DNA of 64,000 nt from Sphagnum magellanicum (lineage: Eukaryota > Streptophyta > Sphagnopsida > Sphagnales > Sphagnaceae): assembly GCA_021904315.1 (NCBI GenBank), contig CM038918.1:5657349-5721348 (forward strand), read 5' to 3'. The notes under the pieces were generated by a model. It did no database searches. It was not told where the DNA came from and worked only from the letters and a program-made list of their open reading frames with translations. Both the position numbers and the translations under genes were made by a program. This document shows, piece after piece, positions 47,860 to 59,119 of this stretch; positions within the stretch are counted from its first letter, which is position 1, and each line of letters opens with the position of its first letter.

Positions 47860-47881
47860 GGGACAAACATTTCTTCTAGTG
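47860..47881 (-). mobile_element. CACTA-type transposon terminus
   Basis: Read on the minus strand the sequence begins CACTAGAAGAAATGTTTG, close to the CACTA(C/G)AAGAAAA ends of plant CACTA elements. The 300 bases inside it carry repeated short motifs such as GTTGCATATGCGACTA and GTTGCACCTATGACTA, like subterminal binding repeats for a TnpA-type protein. The opposite end was not located. Confidence 0.5.
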
Positions 47882-49196
47882 GAGGTAGGAGTATTACAAA
47901 GGCATTGAAACTTCATTTGCCTTTCATTATATGCATTCAATGTTTCATTATCAATTGTATTAGTTGTGGGTTCCACACATCACATGTACTCCATTTTAAG
48001 ATGTAACCATTGTTTAATTTTCATTGAGGTAAGCAGTTACTTAAATTGATGTTGAATTTTTTTTATTAACTTGTACAACAATATTCTTAATGTATTATGG
48101 GAACATTTGACAAAATTTGACATAAATCTAATGGGTGTGGAGTATTCAAAAACATTTCTAAAATAGCATAACTAGTGTTTTTCACTACTTTAAAAACTTT
48201 TAAAAAGACTTGAAAAGATTTGAAAATGAAAAAATTATGATTTAAAAAATAAAATCCCTTTACATTATAAAATAATCCACCATCCTTTGGGGCTATAAGA
48301 ATGTTTTTAAAAAAATTTAAATCATGATTTTAAACATATTTTGCGGAATATTTTTCTTTTAAGGATTCAATCTTTGGTGCAAATGGTTCCTTTTATTCAA
48401 TTTGGACTTAGGTATAGTATCTATCTTACACATACTACTAGTAAAAAGGCCTCTTGTAGGCATTAAAATGCCTTTTGCTCTCAGCATCTTGTGGTTTACA
48501 TATTTTTGGGTTATCATGATGTTGGCTTCATGATTTTTATAATGGGTAAGGCCCATTGTTGAAGGACATTCCAAAATTGTCCAAGGCCATACTTTGCTAC
48601 CACCTCATTGTAAGCACCTAGTGAACCTTGGTGCCTACCTTACATGCTCAAATTACTATTGTATATAATATGTTCATTTTTCAATATGAGGCCAATCATT
48701 TTATCAAAGATCCCACCCTTTTATCATACCACAGTGATATACGTTTGTACCATGTCCACATATATCAATTGTTAGGGTATGAATTTGGCACATGAATATT
48801 CATATTTTAAAACGTATATGAATTTATGGTACATGTATTACATGTTTTGCATTCATATTGCAAAATGAGCACTCATATGATATTTGAATTCATATAATAC
48901 AACTTCTGAAACTTTCAAATTAAAATTTAATTTTCTTTCAAAAGTGGCCATGCATTTTTTTCTTAATTTGGATAGTGAACATCTGGAATCAGTGATTTAT
49001 TTATTTATTTATTTTTGTGGCAAGATTTTTCTAATTTTTTGAAAAATTTCTTTTTTCAGGAAAAAAACTTGAGAAAAGAAATCTTTCTAATGTAAAAACA
49101 TGTTTTTCCAGAAAAAAGTTTGCCTACTATATGTTTGAGTATTTCTTCCCAGGAGCTTTCAAAGAGCTTTTTAATGTTTTTGATGAAAGTTATGAC

Positions 49197-49320
49197 CATG
49201 AAACATGACTCATGCAAATGAATGTAATACACATGACTCATCAAAATGACATAACACGCATGACTCATCAGAATGACATTATTACACATATGACTCATCA
49301 AAATGATGTGATGCATATAA
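49197..49320. repeat. 29-bp minisatellite with four TGACTCA cores
   Basis: About four imperfect units containing ATGACTCATCAAAATGA. The TGACTCA heptamer occurs at 49206, 49234, 49261 and 49291, spacing 27-30 bases. This heptamer is the GCN4/AP-1 type bZIP site. A CATGCATG run (RY-like) follows at about 49344-49362. Confidence 0.75.
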
Positions 49321-49843
49321 TGTTTGATATTCATACATTCATCCATGCATGCATGCATGCATCCATACTTAGTAGTTCCATATGTGGCAAATCCAAGTAA
49401 GTGCAACTTTTTTGCCTGTTCCAAAACTAAACAAGTGGATGAGATTGGAATACATCTTTTAATTTGTCCTATACATAGTGGATGGAACTCTTGGTTAGGG
49501 ATGGAACTTTTGTTTTGGGTTTCATCCACCTTCTTTCCCAAACTTTCGGCAAAGGTTAGGGGTAGTGGATTCTTATGAATAAGGGAATTTCTGCCAAGGT
49601 TGTTCCCTATGTTCCCAAGGGTAAATAAAGTTCGCATATGTTATGGGGAACATGAGGGAACCCTAAAACTGCCTAGGGATTCCAAGTTCTATACCTAATT
49701 CTTTTGTACTCCTACGTATTTTTGTACAAGATCGCAATTTAGGTATTTTCATATGATACGTAGCTAATACACACATGTATTCTCGTTCTCCCGTCTTTCC
49801 CGTATTCTCCCGTATCCGAGTACGCCCATCTTCCCGTATTCGC

Positions 49844-49879
49844 GTACGCTCGTAGGGTGCCGAAGCACCCTGCGCGTAC
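49844..49879. other. GC-rich hairpin
   Basis: GTACGC pairs with GCGTAC outside, and AGGGTGC pairs with GCACCCT inside, around a CGAA tetraloop, with a small unequal internal loop. Thirteen base pairs in 36 bases. It sits in a CpG-rich island (49.78-49.92 kb) otherwise surrounded by AT-rich sequence. Confidence 0.6.
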
Positions 49880-50668
49880 TCTGAATGCGGTGAGCCTGCG
49901 GAGCTAGACATTCAGGCGAGCAATTTAATAATGCGATGCACATATGCCTGAGATTTCCGGATTGCACCTCTCGTGAATTTGATATGAGACTCGTGGAACG
50001 ATTGTTGTTTGGGAATTATTGTTTGGTGTACATACGGGAATTCTTCTTTCCAGTTTCTCTTCTTGTTGTGTCCAGCTTGCCAGGAGTTTTGCCAGGTACC
50101 TGGATACTCTTCTCTGTTTTCTTTTTGTTTTCTCTATGGTGCTTGTTGCAAACTTTCGTAAAATCAAAACTCCATTTCTGGTCATCGGATTGTGTGCAGA
50201 ACCAAGAACCAAGTTCGCTCTTCAGATGTTTTGACTGTGCCGCTCATTTCTTTCTCGAAGGGTAATTCATTGTCTGCGATCTTGCTTGGTTTGACGCCTC
50301 TGGTACTCCTTTCTCCTAGTACCAGCATCCCGACAAAGATTGCACTTTAGCGATTGTAAGAACAATTTAGGATTATTCATTTGCTGCATACATTTTACAA
50401 GATTGTATGACTTCCATACAATTTGTGTTTCTCGATCATTATATCTGTGTATTGTTCATGTAAATGTGATGTTGCACGCATCATCGAGTTCTTGTTTGCC
50501 ATGAAATTCAAGTATATTGTTTGTTGTTCTGGTGGCTGCATTGCATATTGAAATATCTGTAATATGGAGTCACCTACTTGATTTGGTTAAAGAAATGCAG
50601 ATCAGAGACAAAGGCTCTTTATAGAGTGTTTTAAGTACTAGGACTTGTAGTAAAGAATTGTGAAGAAG

Positions 50669-51247
50669 ATGGATTTCAAGAGCATTATGCCAGCGCAATT
50701 AATGTTTGAATATGGTAATTACCTTCTTGGTTGTTCTTGCTGAGACAGAATGAGAGTCCATAATTCAGGTTCTGACAGGTGCATTTGGCTTCCAACTTCT
50801 TTCTGTGAAAGTGCATGAATTTCACATTTTGTGTCTAATGCAAACCTGTTCTCTTATGTGAAGCCAACAGCAATCACAGTCCTGAAATTACATGACTTGA
50901 GAGCTCGAACAGGTCCTTGTATCTGAAGGTGGCATGAATTCTACCCCTTTTGTACAAGAGGATCAGGTTTGTACAAGAGGTCCCCTAGATAAATCCTAAA
51001 AGAATCTTGGTTAGGTTTTGTGCCAGCCAGCACACAGGACAGTAGATATGTATTCTTGCTGAGCCAGGTCTGGCTGAAAGTAATAAGACAGAGGAAATTA
51101 TGCAGTCTGAAGTCATGCTTTCATTAGCTTATAGTGTGACATCTGTAGCTTCCTCTTCTAACAGGAAATCCTCTCACAATTCCACTGATTTTCATCTTGG
51201 TGTGCCAATATGCCATTCAGAACCTTGAGGTATACACCTTTGTTTAG
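50669..51247 (+). CDS. possible small two-exon membrane peptide, 42 aa
   Basis: Exon 1 50669-50714 starts MDFKSIMPAQLMFEYG and ends at a GGTAATT donor; exon 2 51165-51247 follows a TTCTAACAG acceptor in matching phase and reads NPLTIPLIFILVCQYAIQNL, then ends at TAG 51247. The join creates one hydrophobic span. A GC-rich island at 49.8-50.3 kb upstream could be its promoter and leader. I know no family like it, so it may be chance or part of a non-coding transcript. Confidence 0.18.
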
Positions 51248-51249
51248 AA

Positions 51250-53870
51250 TCAGCTTGTTGAACAAATTGTTATGTTGACTTCCCAAGCTCAGAATTGATT
51301 CATTCTGGGACAGCACATGGATCTGGAGATCTGGATCGTTTCCAATTTGGCATCAGTGATGTGGAAGCATCTTCTTGCAGGATTAAGCAACATCAGAAGT
51401 AATTTGTCCAAAATAAAAAAGGTTTGAGGGATGAGGTTAGTAAAGGCAAATGCACTGTCTCAATGTACAAAAACCTTGACATTAGTCATGTTGTAGAGGC
51501 ACAAATTGGAAAGTTCTGGACTAAGTTCTGTGCTTTTGTCAAGGCCTGTTTTCACAGCACATCTTTGTCCAACAGGAATCTGTAAACAAAATTCTGGAGT
51601 AGTAAAAAATTAGAATGAGCAAATCTAGAGAGTTGTCAATTTGAGCACATGGTTTGAAACTCTAGAGGATAGTGTGGTACCTTTTCTGAGAGTTGGCTTG
51701 GTAGTTTGAGTTCAACTGTTAGAGAAAGAATAGCATTCATGATCTGTGATGATCAGCTAAAGTCTGACTAGTGTTGTAAGACTTTTTCTATTTCAGACTT
51801 TGTATTGGAAAATTGTTACTTGTGCCCAGGCCATGTATTGGATACAATCATGACCTAAAAACCTATTCCAACCACCAGCTTATTATTCTGCTAGTCATGT
51901 ACCTTTGTACATAATGTAGATGCCCTGACCCTATTCTAATATGATTGTGATCAAACTCCAAGGTAATGACCTTTTTCACCTGACCCAGTGTACTGTCTGT
52001 AACATGGCTTGTCAGCTAATCTGTGTTGTGAGTGGGCATGTAGTCAGACATTGTTGTGTGACAAGAGGGAGGTGTGGCAGTTTCAACAGGCCATTATTGA
52101 GGAAACATGAGGACTCTGACTGCCTACACGACAAGACAGACTCTCCTGCCTTCCTTGATGGTCTGATTTAAAACCCTTCTACCCTTTTTGTCACCTACTT
52201 CATAGGAGTGTTTCTGTACTTCACTGGAATCTTTATGAACTGAATTTCATTCAAAGAATTGGCTCTCTCAGTGGTTGCCCATTAAATAGAAAGGTATTGG
52301 AATATTTAATTGTATATATAGATTTCATCTCTCTGTTTCCTCCAATACTTCTGGCATAAATAAAGGGAGGAGGGGAGGGGGCCCTCACATCTGCTCATAA
52401 TTCACAGTACTCTGCCCAGTGGGTGGTAGTAGCTAGAAACTGTCTTCATTGTTCAACACATAAATACTCTATTTACCTTAATGTCTGTCATGTCTTACTT
52501 CTGACAGCATTATCTAGAGGGCTTTCAAGTTGCCAGCATTTAATCCAGTGTCCAACTCTGAGAGAGAGAGATTGAAAAAGAGCCCTCAAGCTGCCCGACG
52601 CTAATCCAGTATCCAACTGAGAGAACATGGTTCTTTACAATAAATATACAAGAAGTGATCTAGTGATCTCCTTCTGCAGAGATAGTGAAGCTGTAGTACA
52701 CTCAAGAAACTTAAGTGAACATTTGAATTCAAACTAGACACAGGAAGCTTTTAAAAAGCATCTTTTCTTCTGTCCTGCACAAAATTTTCCAATGCACTTC
52801 ATTCATTCAGAAACAAGAAGCAAAAAATCCAAAAGCCAATCCTCTTTTCACTTCTGCACAAAATTTCCAATGCACTTTCATGCAGCCAGGCACAACTCCA
52901 GGTGTGGGACTCAAATGTATTTCCAAAACATCAAAAAAAGAACGATCAAATGGCACTCAGCTTGCTCACGCACACACTAACCCACTCCATCAAAAATGTT
53001 GGAAGCAATGAATCATCAAATTGGATTGTACATCATCTGGAGCCAGAGTTGAAACAACACAAAATGTGGAAAATTTTCAAATGAGCCCAATTCGAGCAAT
53101 GATGGTGGGAAGGGGGGGTGGGGTATAAGAACAAATTGAAACTCTTAAGGCTGCAAAGTAAAAATCTCTAAAACTGTTTTTTGCATAGCAAAATTTGAAT
53201 GTGGGGGGTTGGGTAGAGATCAAGGGAAGGAGAGAGGAAGGAAATGAGAGAGGGGATGTCATCCCTCCTCCTCCAAATTGCGACCACAATTCCAAACTCT
53301 AAAAAATCATGTTACCAAAATGATGAGTGACAAAGAAAATTTCTCAATTTTCTTTTGCTCCTCTGAAATGTGTATTGTTGCTGTTGTAACTCTCTCCTCT
53401 CTCCAAGCTCTCCTCTTGCCTCTCCTGCTCTCCCTGCTCCTGCTGCTGTTCCTGTTGTAATTGCTGTTGCTGCTCTGAAGTGCTTGCTACTTTGGAGTTT
53501 TTGAACCACCATTTACAAATATCATTGCTCGCTCCTTGTGACATGAAGGAGAGTACTCGTACCCCTTTCACAAGAGTAAACAAACAAACAAACACTCTTT
53601 GGTCACAAATTGTTCTTCTGCTGCTGCCTCTTCTTCTTTCAGTTTGCCCCCTTGTCTGACATTTGGTGTTGAGGTTGTGAGAAATCCTGCTTTTTTTTCT
53701 TTTTTTTTTTTTGGGATTATGTTTTTGGTTGGTTTCCCATCTGTCTGTCCGGTCTGTCTGTCTTTCTTTCTTCTGTGTTGCAAAATGTGGGATACCTATG
53801 CGAGATTCAATGCTTGCATTTTGTGACTGGCGAAGAAGCTGTGGGGTCTGAATCTAATGTGCTTTTGGTT
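51250..53870. other. spacer, including 3' side of the GATA gene
   Basis: No supported gene. A short repeat of CCAGTATCCAACTGAGAGA type lies at about 52540-52625 and TTTTCCAATGCACTT recurs at about 52785 and 52862. The last few hundred bases, ending at 53870, likely include the GATA gene's 3' UTR. Confidence 0.35.
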
Positions 53871-55436
53871 TTATGCTTCCATCAGTTCCCTTTGCCGCCG
53901 CATTTCCAGAACTTTTTTGTGGGAATTGGAATGCTTGTGAGGAATGTAAGCTGGGCTGGAAGCAGGTCTGTACTCGGGTAGAAGTCTGCCAGACTTGTAT
54001 CTCACTCCACAAGCATTGCACAGAGTTTTGGGTCCCATGGGTCCTGTTCTCCATTGGGGTGTTCTTTGTGTCTGGCAATGCTGGCATCGCAACACAGCAG
54101 CTGAATCTCCAGCTCCCCCCTGATGATCCTGCTGTTGCTGCTGGCACCCAGACGACAACTTCCTGCTTTGTTTGGGTTTGTGGAAAAAGTTGCCAGATTG
54201 CCATTCCTCTCCATCCTCTACTGTGTCTTCATCATCATCATCATCATCATCTTCTTCTTCATCTTCTCCTGTGTTCCATTGTGATGGAGCTATGGAGATT
54301 TCATTGGTACCACATGAGGTAGTGGTTGTTGTTGTTGTTGCGGTAGAGGACAGAATCATGCCTGAAGTCCATTTCTTTCCTCCCGCGCTGCTGCGTGACC
54401 TCTTGCTTCTAGCGCGTCCAGGTACTGTTACTGCTGTACAGAAATGGTCGAGACTGTGTTCACTGCCTGTACTCGTGAGCTCCGAGGATGTCGCACTGGT
54501 CTGCTGCTCCAGCACAGACACGGGACTCGTTGCCTTCTCGTACTTCTGTTGCTGCTGCTGCTTGGTGAACAAGAATGCCGCCGAGATATTCTCCATGCAG
54601 TCGTTCTCCTCTATCGAGATCACACTCCCCGCGTCGCTCATAGACCATGTTCCTTTGCAGCAAGACGAGTCCGGCACGACGCCCGTGGTGGCCACCGGGA
54701 ATGAATCGTCCAGAAACCTTGAGGCCCACTCCAGCTCTTCCAGATCGTCATACTGCATGCGTCCGCACGAAAACAGCTAGTCAGCGACATGGGAGAGACA
54801 TGAGTACTCTCACTCGTGCGTGCGATGCCGAGACCAAACTGCAGCCAAGCAGAGAAGCACCAGCTGCTGGTGCAAGCTTTGCAGCTTTGCCCTAGGACTA
54901 GTCTCTTTGCAAAATCTCGACAGAACTGCAGCTACCCAATGCAGCAGCAAGCTTCTACAGACAACAATACTGTGACATGCAGGGAGTTCGGGACTTACAG
55001 GGACGCAGAGGTCCGCTTCGAATTCTTCTTCTTCTTCTACCTGCTGTGGTTTTCCAGTACTGTGATGGTGATGGTGATGCAGCTGCTCTGCTGTTGCTTT
55101 CTCTACACAAGAGGCTGCTGGTGCCTGAAGGTGATCAAAAGCCTCGGCTTTCTGCTGCACAGCAGCCGCCGAAGATGGAACAGGCGCTGGTAAACTACTA
55201 CTGCAGGAGTTTACTGCAAGCAGACTATCTGCTTCGGTTCCTATCGGCCCGGCTATGTCTTCGTTGGAGAAATCCAGCAAGTCGTCAATCTGGAATACGT
55301 CTACAAGGGCGGCGCTGCCGGCAGTTGCTGCATCCGCGCCCGTGGGAACCAGCAAAGGTTTCTGTTGCTTTCTCAGCTGAGGACACTCAAATGCCGCCAG
55401 CCCAGTTGCTGGTAGTAGGAGAGCTGCCGAGTCCAT
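53871..55436 (-). CDS. class A GATA zinc-finger transcription factor, 439 aa
   Basis: Two exons, 55436-54999 and 54752-53871, with a 246-base intron in phase 0; the join reads [20 protein letters not shown], a block conserved in plant class A GATA factors. These nuclear proteins bind WGATAR sites and regulate light, growth and cell-elongation genes. The single GATA finger is CX2CX18CX2C at aa 369-394 (CQHC...[14 protein letters not shown]), followed by the class signature [13 protein letters not shown] and [13 protein letters not shown]. An acidic run ([12 protein letters not shown]) at about aa 309-320 and Gln runs are likely low-complexity activation regions; six His lie near aa 120. The basic cluster RARSKRSRS (about aa 259-267) may be a nuclear signal. 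A class A member; the exact paralogue is not assigned. Confidence 0.95.
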
Positions 55437-55498
55437 AACTGCAGTCTCGAAGCAGCTGCAACTGCAGGAACAGCTTTCTCCTCTAGCCGCTAGTCTCT

Positions 55499-55708
55499 CT
55501 AGCCTCTAGCTCCAAGCTGCTGCCTGACCAGCTTGCGGCGCCCCAAGTCGCCCGCCCCGAGAGAGAGACTCGTTTCCAGAATCTCGCGCAACAAACTTCG
55601 GCAGCTCCTTCTTCGCGCTACAAAATGTACATGAATCAAGCTTCTTCCTCCAACAAATGCAGGTGAAGAGAATCCGTTGCTACAAGCTGTGCACTGCAGA
55701 CAACACAT
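55499..55708 (-). other. possible upstream open reading frame of the GATA gene
   Basis: A 69-codon minus-strand frame ends 63 bases before the GATA start codon. If transcription starts above 55708 it would be an upstream ORF able to reduce main-ORF translation. No transcript evidence is visible in sequence. Confidence 0.2.
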
Positions 55709-56290
55709 TCACGTAGCTGGAGAATCCGTGGCGAACTGAGCTACACCCCATTTGAATGCAAATCCTTTTGCATACAACTCTCGCTCAATTCACTTGAAGC
55801 TCACCCAAAACACAACCGACACGCGACATTCAACCTCAAAAAGCTCGACTAGAGAGAGAGAAACAACACAACACCCACGGGCTGCTGAACTAGAAGCTGA
55901 GAAAACTTGCGCGCTGCCAGGTCTTTCTTCTTCTTCTTCTGCAGCTTATGTCAAGGGGGAGAGAATTTGTAAATGCAGCACTAGCTACCTGATACAAAAC
56001 TTCGAAGCTGCTGTAAGTAAGAAGAGACTTGGTGAGGATCCGGGATGTGCACTAGCAAGCTACTTGTGGGGAGGAAAAAAAGAACGGCAACAACAAGATT
56101 CCAAACCAAAAAGGCTCTAGGCACTGCTGCAGAGGGACAGTGTTTTATTGGGAAGTCAAGACTAGAGATGCTCCAAATCAATCAAGAGTGGGTGCAAGGG
56201 AAGGAGAAGAAGAAGATTGTGTGTCCAGAGACTGAAGCCAAAGTGGGTGAAAAACAAAGGGCTAAAGAAGCCAGAGCTTGCACTACTGCG

Positions 56291-56314
56291 TGAGTGAGTG
56301 AGTGAGTGAGTGAG
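56291..56314. repeat. (GAGT)n short repeat upstream of the GATA gene
   Basis: Six GAGT tetramers in a GA-rich region upstream of the GATA start codon. Confidence 0.9.
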
Positions 56315-56430
56315 GCTCCAACCAGCAAGCAAGTAAGCAAGAAAAAACACTGAAGCTTGGTGAGGAGAAAGCAAACAAAAGCAAAAAAACAAAAAAAAAG
56401 GTCCGCAGATTACAATACAAAACGAGTGAA

Positions 56431-56434
<4 letters not shown>

Positions 56435-56464
<30 letters not shown>
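56435..56464. repeat. (GA)15 microsatellite upstream of the GATA gene
   Basis: About 30 bases of pure GA on the plus strand, CT on the gene's strand, about 1 kb above the GATA start codon, so in its promoter or a long leader. Confidence 0.9.
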
Positions 56465-56466
<2 letters not shown>

Positions 56467-56697
56467 GAAGACAAGTTCCAAAGGAACTAAGGGCTTGGGT
56501 TGTGCGAAGGAAGGGAAAGAAAGGAAAAAAGAAAAGCAGTTGCAGTGGGGGAGCACAAGGGAGGTAAGGGGGAAAGTTGGAGAGACTCTTCTTAGGAGTA
56601 GAAGAAGAGCAGACGAGACGAGAGCATACGAGCCGAGAGAGAAAGAAAAGGGCCCACAAAAAACAGGGTAGGAAATGGCAAAAAAACAGAACGAGGA

Positions 56698-56722
56698 GGG
56701 GGGGGGGGGGGGGGAGGGGGGG
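56698..56722. repeat. poly(G) tract
   Basis: Seventeen G, one A, then seven G. On the opposite strand this is C-rich. Long G runs can form quadruplexes. It lies about 1.27 kb upstream of the GATA start codon. Confidence 0.9.
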
Positions 56723-56837
56723 TGGCGCGTGCGTGCAAGAAAGAAAAGGGGGACTCCGGAGAGCAACGTGCCTTGTACGACGACTAACGTGCAAGCATGA
56801 ATTTACGCCTACTAATAGAAGCTCCTAAAACCGTCTG

Positions 56838-57108
56838 AATAAGCATACCGAGTAGATTACATTTAAAAAAATTTCTTTCACTCCTTTTTTTTCCCCCTTA
56901 GCATACCCACATAAATTGGATTTTTATTTTATTTTTCACTAATTTTTTTCCCTTCAGCATACTGAGTAAATTAGATTAATATTTTCTTTCGTGCCCATGT
57001 TTTTTTCCCTTAGCTTACCTATTAGATTAGATTTTTTGTTTCTTTTACACTCATTTTTCCCTTAGCATGATACCAAATAAATTAAATTAAAATTTTTTTT
57101 CACACCCA

Positions 57109-57142
<34 letters not shown>

Positions 57143-57255
57143 TTAGCTTACCAAGTAGATTAAATTTTAATTTTCTTTAATGCCCAAATTTTTTTTCCCT
57201 TAGCTTACTGAGTAGATTAGATTTTAATTCTCTTTTATGCCCAATTATTATTCCC
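56838..57255. repeat. about 60-bp minisatellite (CCCTTAGCATACC... units)
   Basis: Roughly seven imperfect units, each with a T/C-rich run, CCCTTAGC(A/T)TAC, then a (T)AGATTA(G)ATTTT stretch and TTCTTTCA(C/T)GCCCA. Starts of units fall near 56842, 56899, 56955, 57010, 57060, 57143 and 57200. One unit contains the 33-base C run at 57110-57142. Confidence 0.8.
57110..57142. repeat. uninterrupted poly(C), 33 bases
   Basis: Thirty-three consecutive C inside a minisatellite unit. In other units the same place has a short T or C run, so this is an expansion within one unit. It may also be of uncertain length for sequencing reasons. Confidence 0.9.
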
Positions 57256-57429
57256 TTAAATGTAAGATCATCTCCAAAAATTAGGCCTTTACATTTTTAA
57301 GGTGAGCACCTGAAGCTTTTATAAGGCTCCTTCTTTTCTTTCTTTTACATATCTATCGTTTCTTGCCCCTTTTTTCTTGTGGCACTGCTGTAAAGAAAAC
57401 TTTCACTTAGCTCTTTACACGTGGTAAGG

Positions 57430-57492
57430 CCCTTGTACAAGGGGGCACAACCAGACTTTTGGAGTCTGCCCGTCCTTTGGGCAAACTCCAAA
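57430..57492. other. cluster of hairpins
   Basis: CCCTTGTACAAGGG (57430-57443) is a perfect 14-base palindrome. Then TTTGGAGTCTGCCC (57458-57471) pairs with GGGCAAACTCCAAA (57479-57492): 13 pairs, one mismatch, 7-base loop. A further short stem lies at about 57575. The block may be a miniature element or recombination relic. Confidence 0.6.
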
Positions 57493-57589
57493 TTCAGGTA
57501 ACATGCCTGTCCTTGGGGCATTACCTACCTACCCAATTTAACCTGCCCCTTTTACTTACACTTCCCTTGAGAGACTACTGTAGTAGTGC

Positions 57590-58990
57590 CTTAGCCATTT
57601 CAACACATGTCCGTTGAATGAATAATTAATTAATTAATTAATTTTGAAACATTCATTTCAACAAATGGAATATATTCTTTAAATATTCACTATTTTCCTT
57701 CACAATATTTTTTTGATTTGGAAGAAATAATTTTAAAAAAATTTCAACATTTCTGAAAATAATATAATTAGTGTTGAATTGGCCAAGGTAGGTACTAAGT
57801 AAGGTATGTGCCTGGCAGCAGCCATTTACCTACTCGCTGGCTGGCTTCTGTCAAACCTCACTTACAAAACAATTCATCTCCGCCTCATATGACTCAAAAA
57901 AAAGTTTTAAAATTAGGAAAAAAAGTTTCATGAGTCAAACATAATGTGATAAACCGTGTTGCGTTGTTACTTGAATTTTGATCGAATTGAACCATCCTCC
58001 TAAGCATCGTCCTCACTCGCTCTCTGACCGTCTTTCTTTCTTTCTCTCTCTCTCTCTCTCCATTATGTGGTCTCTTTGTCATGTCTCTTCCGACTAACTC
58101 TCTTTTTTCCAATGTTTTTATTCTGCAGCGGTTATGGTTGTAACTTGTAATGTAATTATTATGCAAGTTCTTAATTCTCAATAAAAAAATTATTAAAAAA
58201 AAAGATCGCTACCTAATAACATGATTTTTTTTTCCCTCTTTTTTCTGCTTCCCATTCTTGTTTGTGTGTTCCAAATTTCCAATTCTTTTTGGGGGGGGGG
58301 GGCTGGGAGGGGGGGGGGGTGGAGAAATAAATTTCATCTCTCTTTTGTCATCCGTGTTTTATACTCTGCCTCAGAGTTTTGTTTGTGCACTCAGCTGCTT
58401 TTGTGATTTGTTGCTAGCACTCATTTTCTTTCACCATTTTCACTACCCCCAAAAACCCCCCTTCCCAACCCCACAAAGCCTCCTTCTTCACACTTCCATC
58501 ATTACCAAACATCTTACAACTGCTAATACAATGCACCGACTTCCATGATTGTGTGTGTATGTGTGTGTGTGTGTGTGCACGGGGCCATTGGGACTTCATT
58601 TTCTTCACTAGTGAAGAGCATATTTATTATTGCGTGGTTGGTTGTGAGTAAGCTGTGGGTTGGATGATTGGCCTTGGGTGAACCAGCACCCATGTTGGTA
58701 CCATGGTAAAAATCACAAAAATTGCAAAAATCCATTTAAATTATATCAAAAAATTACAAATATCCTGTCCCAGTACTAAATCAGGGTCTCGGATTTAAAA
58801 TGGAATATTTTTTTTGGGGCTTAATATGACCACTATGAGGCCTCCTCACTCAAAAAGATAAAGGTACCACCAACATGGGTGCAGCTTTACACTGGACGAA
58901 TGAGTATTGTTGTAGAGGGTATGTTTTTTCAGCCATGTCAAGTTAGGAGGAGGCGAGTTGTGGGGGCATTCCCCAAATAAGCAACTACCT
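57590..58990. other. non-coding stretch with simple repeats
   Basis: Contains (TTAA)n at about 57625-57645, a CT run at about 58042-58060, G runs at 58291-58319 and (GT)n at about 58548-58578. No gene supported. Confidence 0.5.
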
Positions 58991-58997
58991 GAAGCAG

Positions 58998-59112
58998 AGC
59001 TTAGTTCCGGAATCCACTCCTTGGGCATTCATTCATTAACAGAGCTTAGTTCGGGAATCCCCTCCTTGGGCATTAAAAGAGCTTAGTTTGAGAATCCCCT
59101 CCTTGGGCATTA
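58998..59112. repeat. three-copy tandem repeat of about 36-44 bp
   Basis: AGAGCTTAGTTCGGGAATCC followed by CCTCCTTGGGCATTA occurs near 58995, 59040 and 59078 with small changes (first unit CCACTCCTTGGGCATTC). No coding potential. Confidence 0.85.
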
Positions 59113-59119
59113 ACTAAAC

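Larger units (their letters stand above)
41300..49700. other. AT-rich repeat-derived region
   Basis: No family-identifiable gene. It includes degenerate tandem units of about 22 bases around 44036-44105 (CATTATAACTATTGTGCC-like), the TAGGTAGG patch at 44260-44345, an (AAT)n run at 45054-45078, a (TA)n run at 45210-45243, an unidentified 180-codon frame at 46438-46980 and a CACTA-like terminus at 47860-47881. The whole resembles accumulated DNA-transposon debris. Confidence 0.45.

Noticed and set aside
49936-50265. 109-aa plus-strand frame in the CpG-rich island
   Set aside because: No recognisable domain; contains several possible splice sites and is more likely leader or non-coding transcript.
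54172-54780. Plus-strand 202-aa open frame
   Set aside because: It lies antisense to GATA exon 2; its Ser and Val runs are the reverse of Asp and Thr codon runs of the real gene.
56162-56794. 210-aa minus-strand frame rich in Ser, Leu, Pro and Phe
   Set aside because: It reads through the GA and G repeats upstream of the GATA gene and shows no domain or conserved motif.
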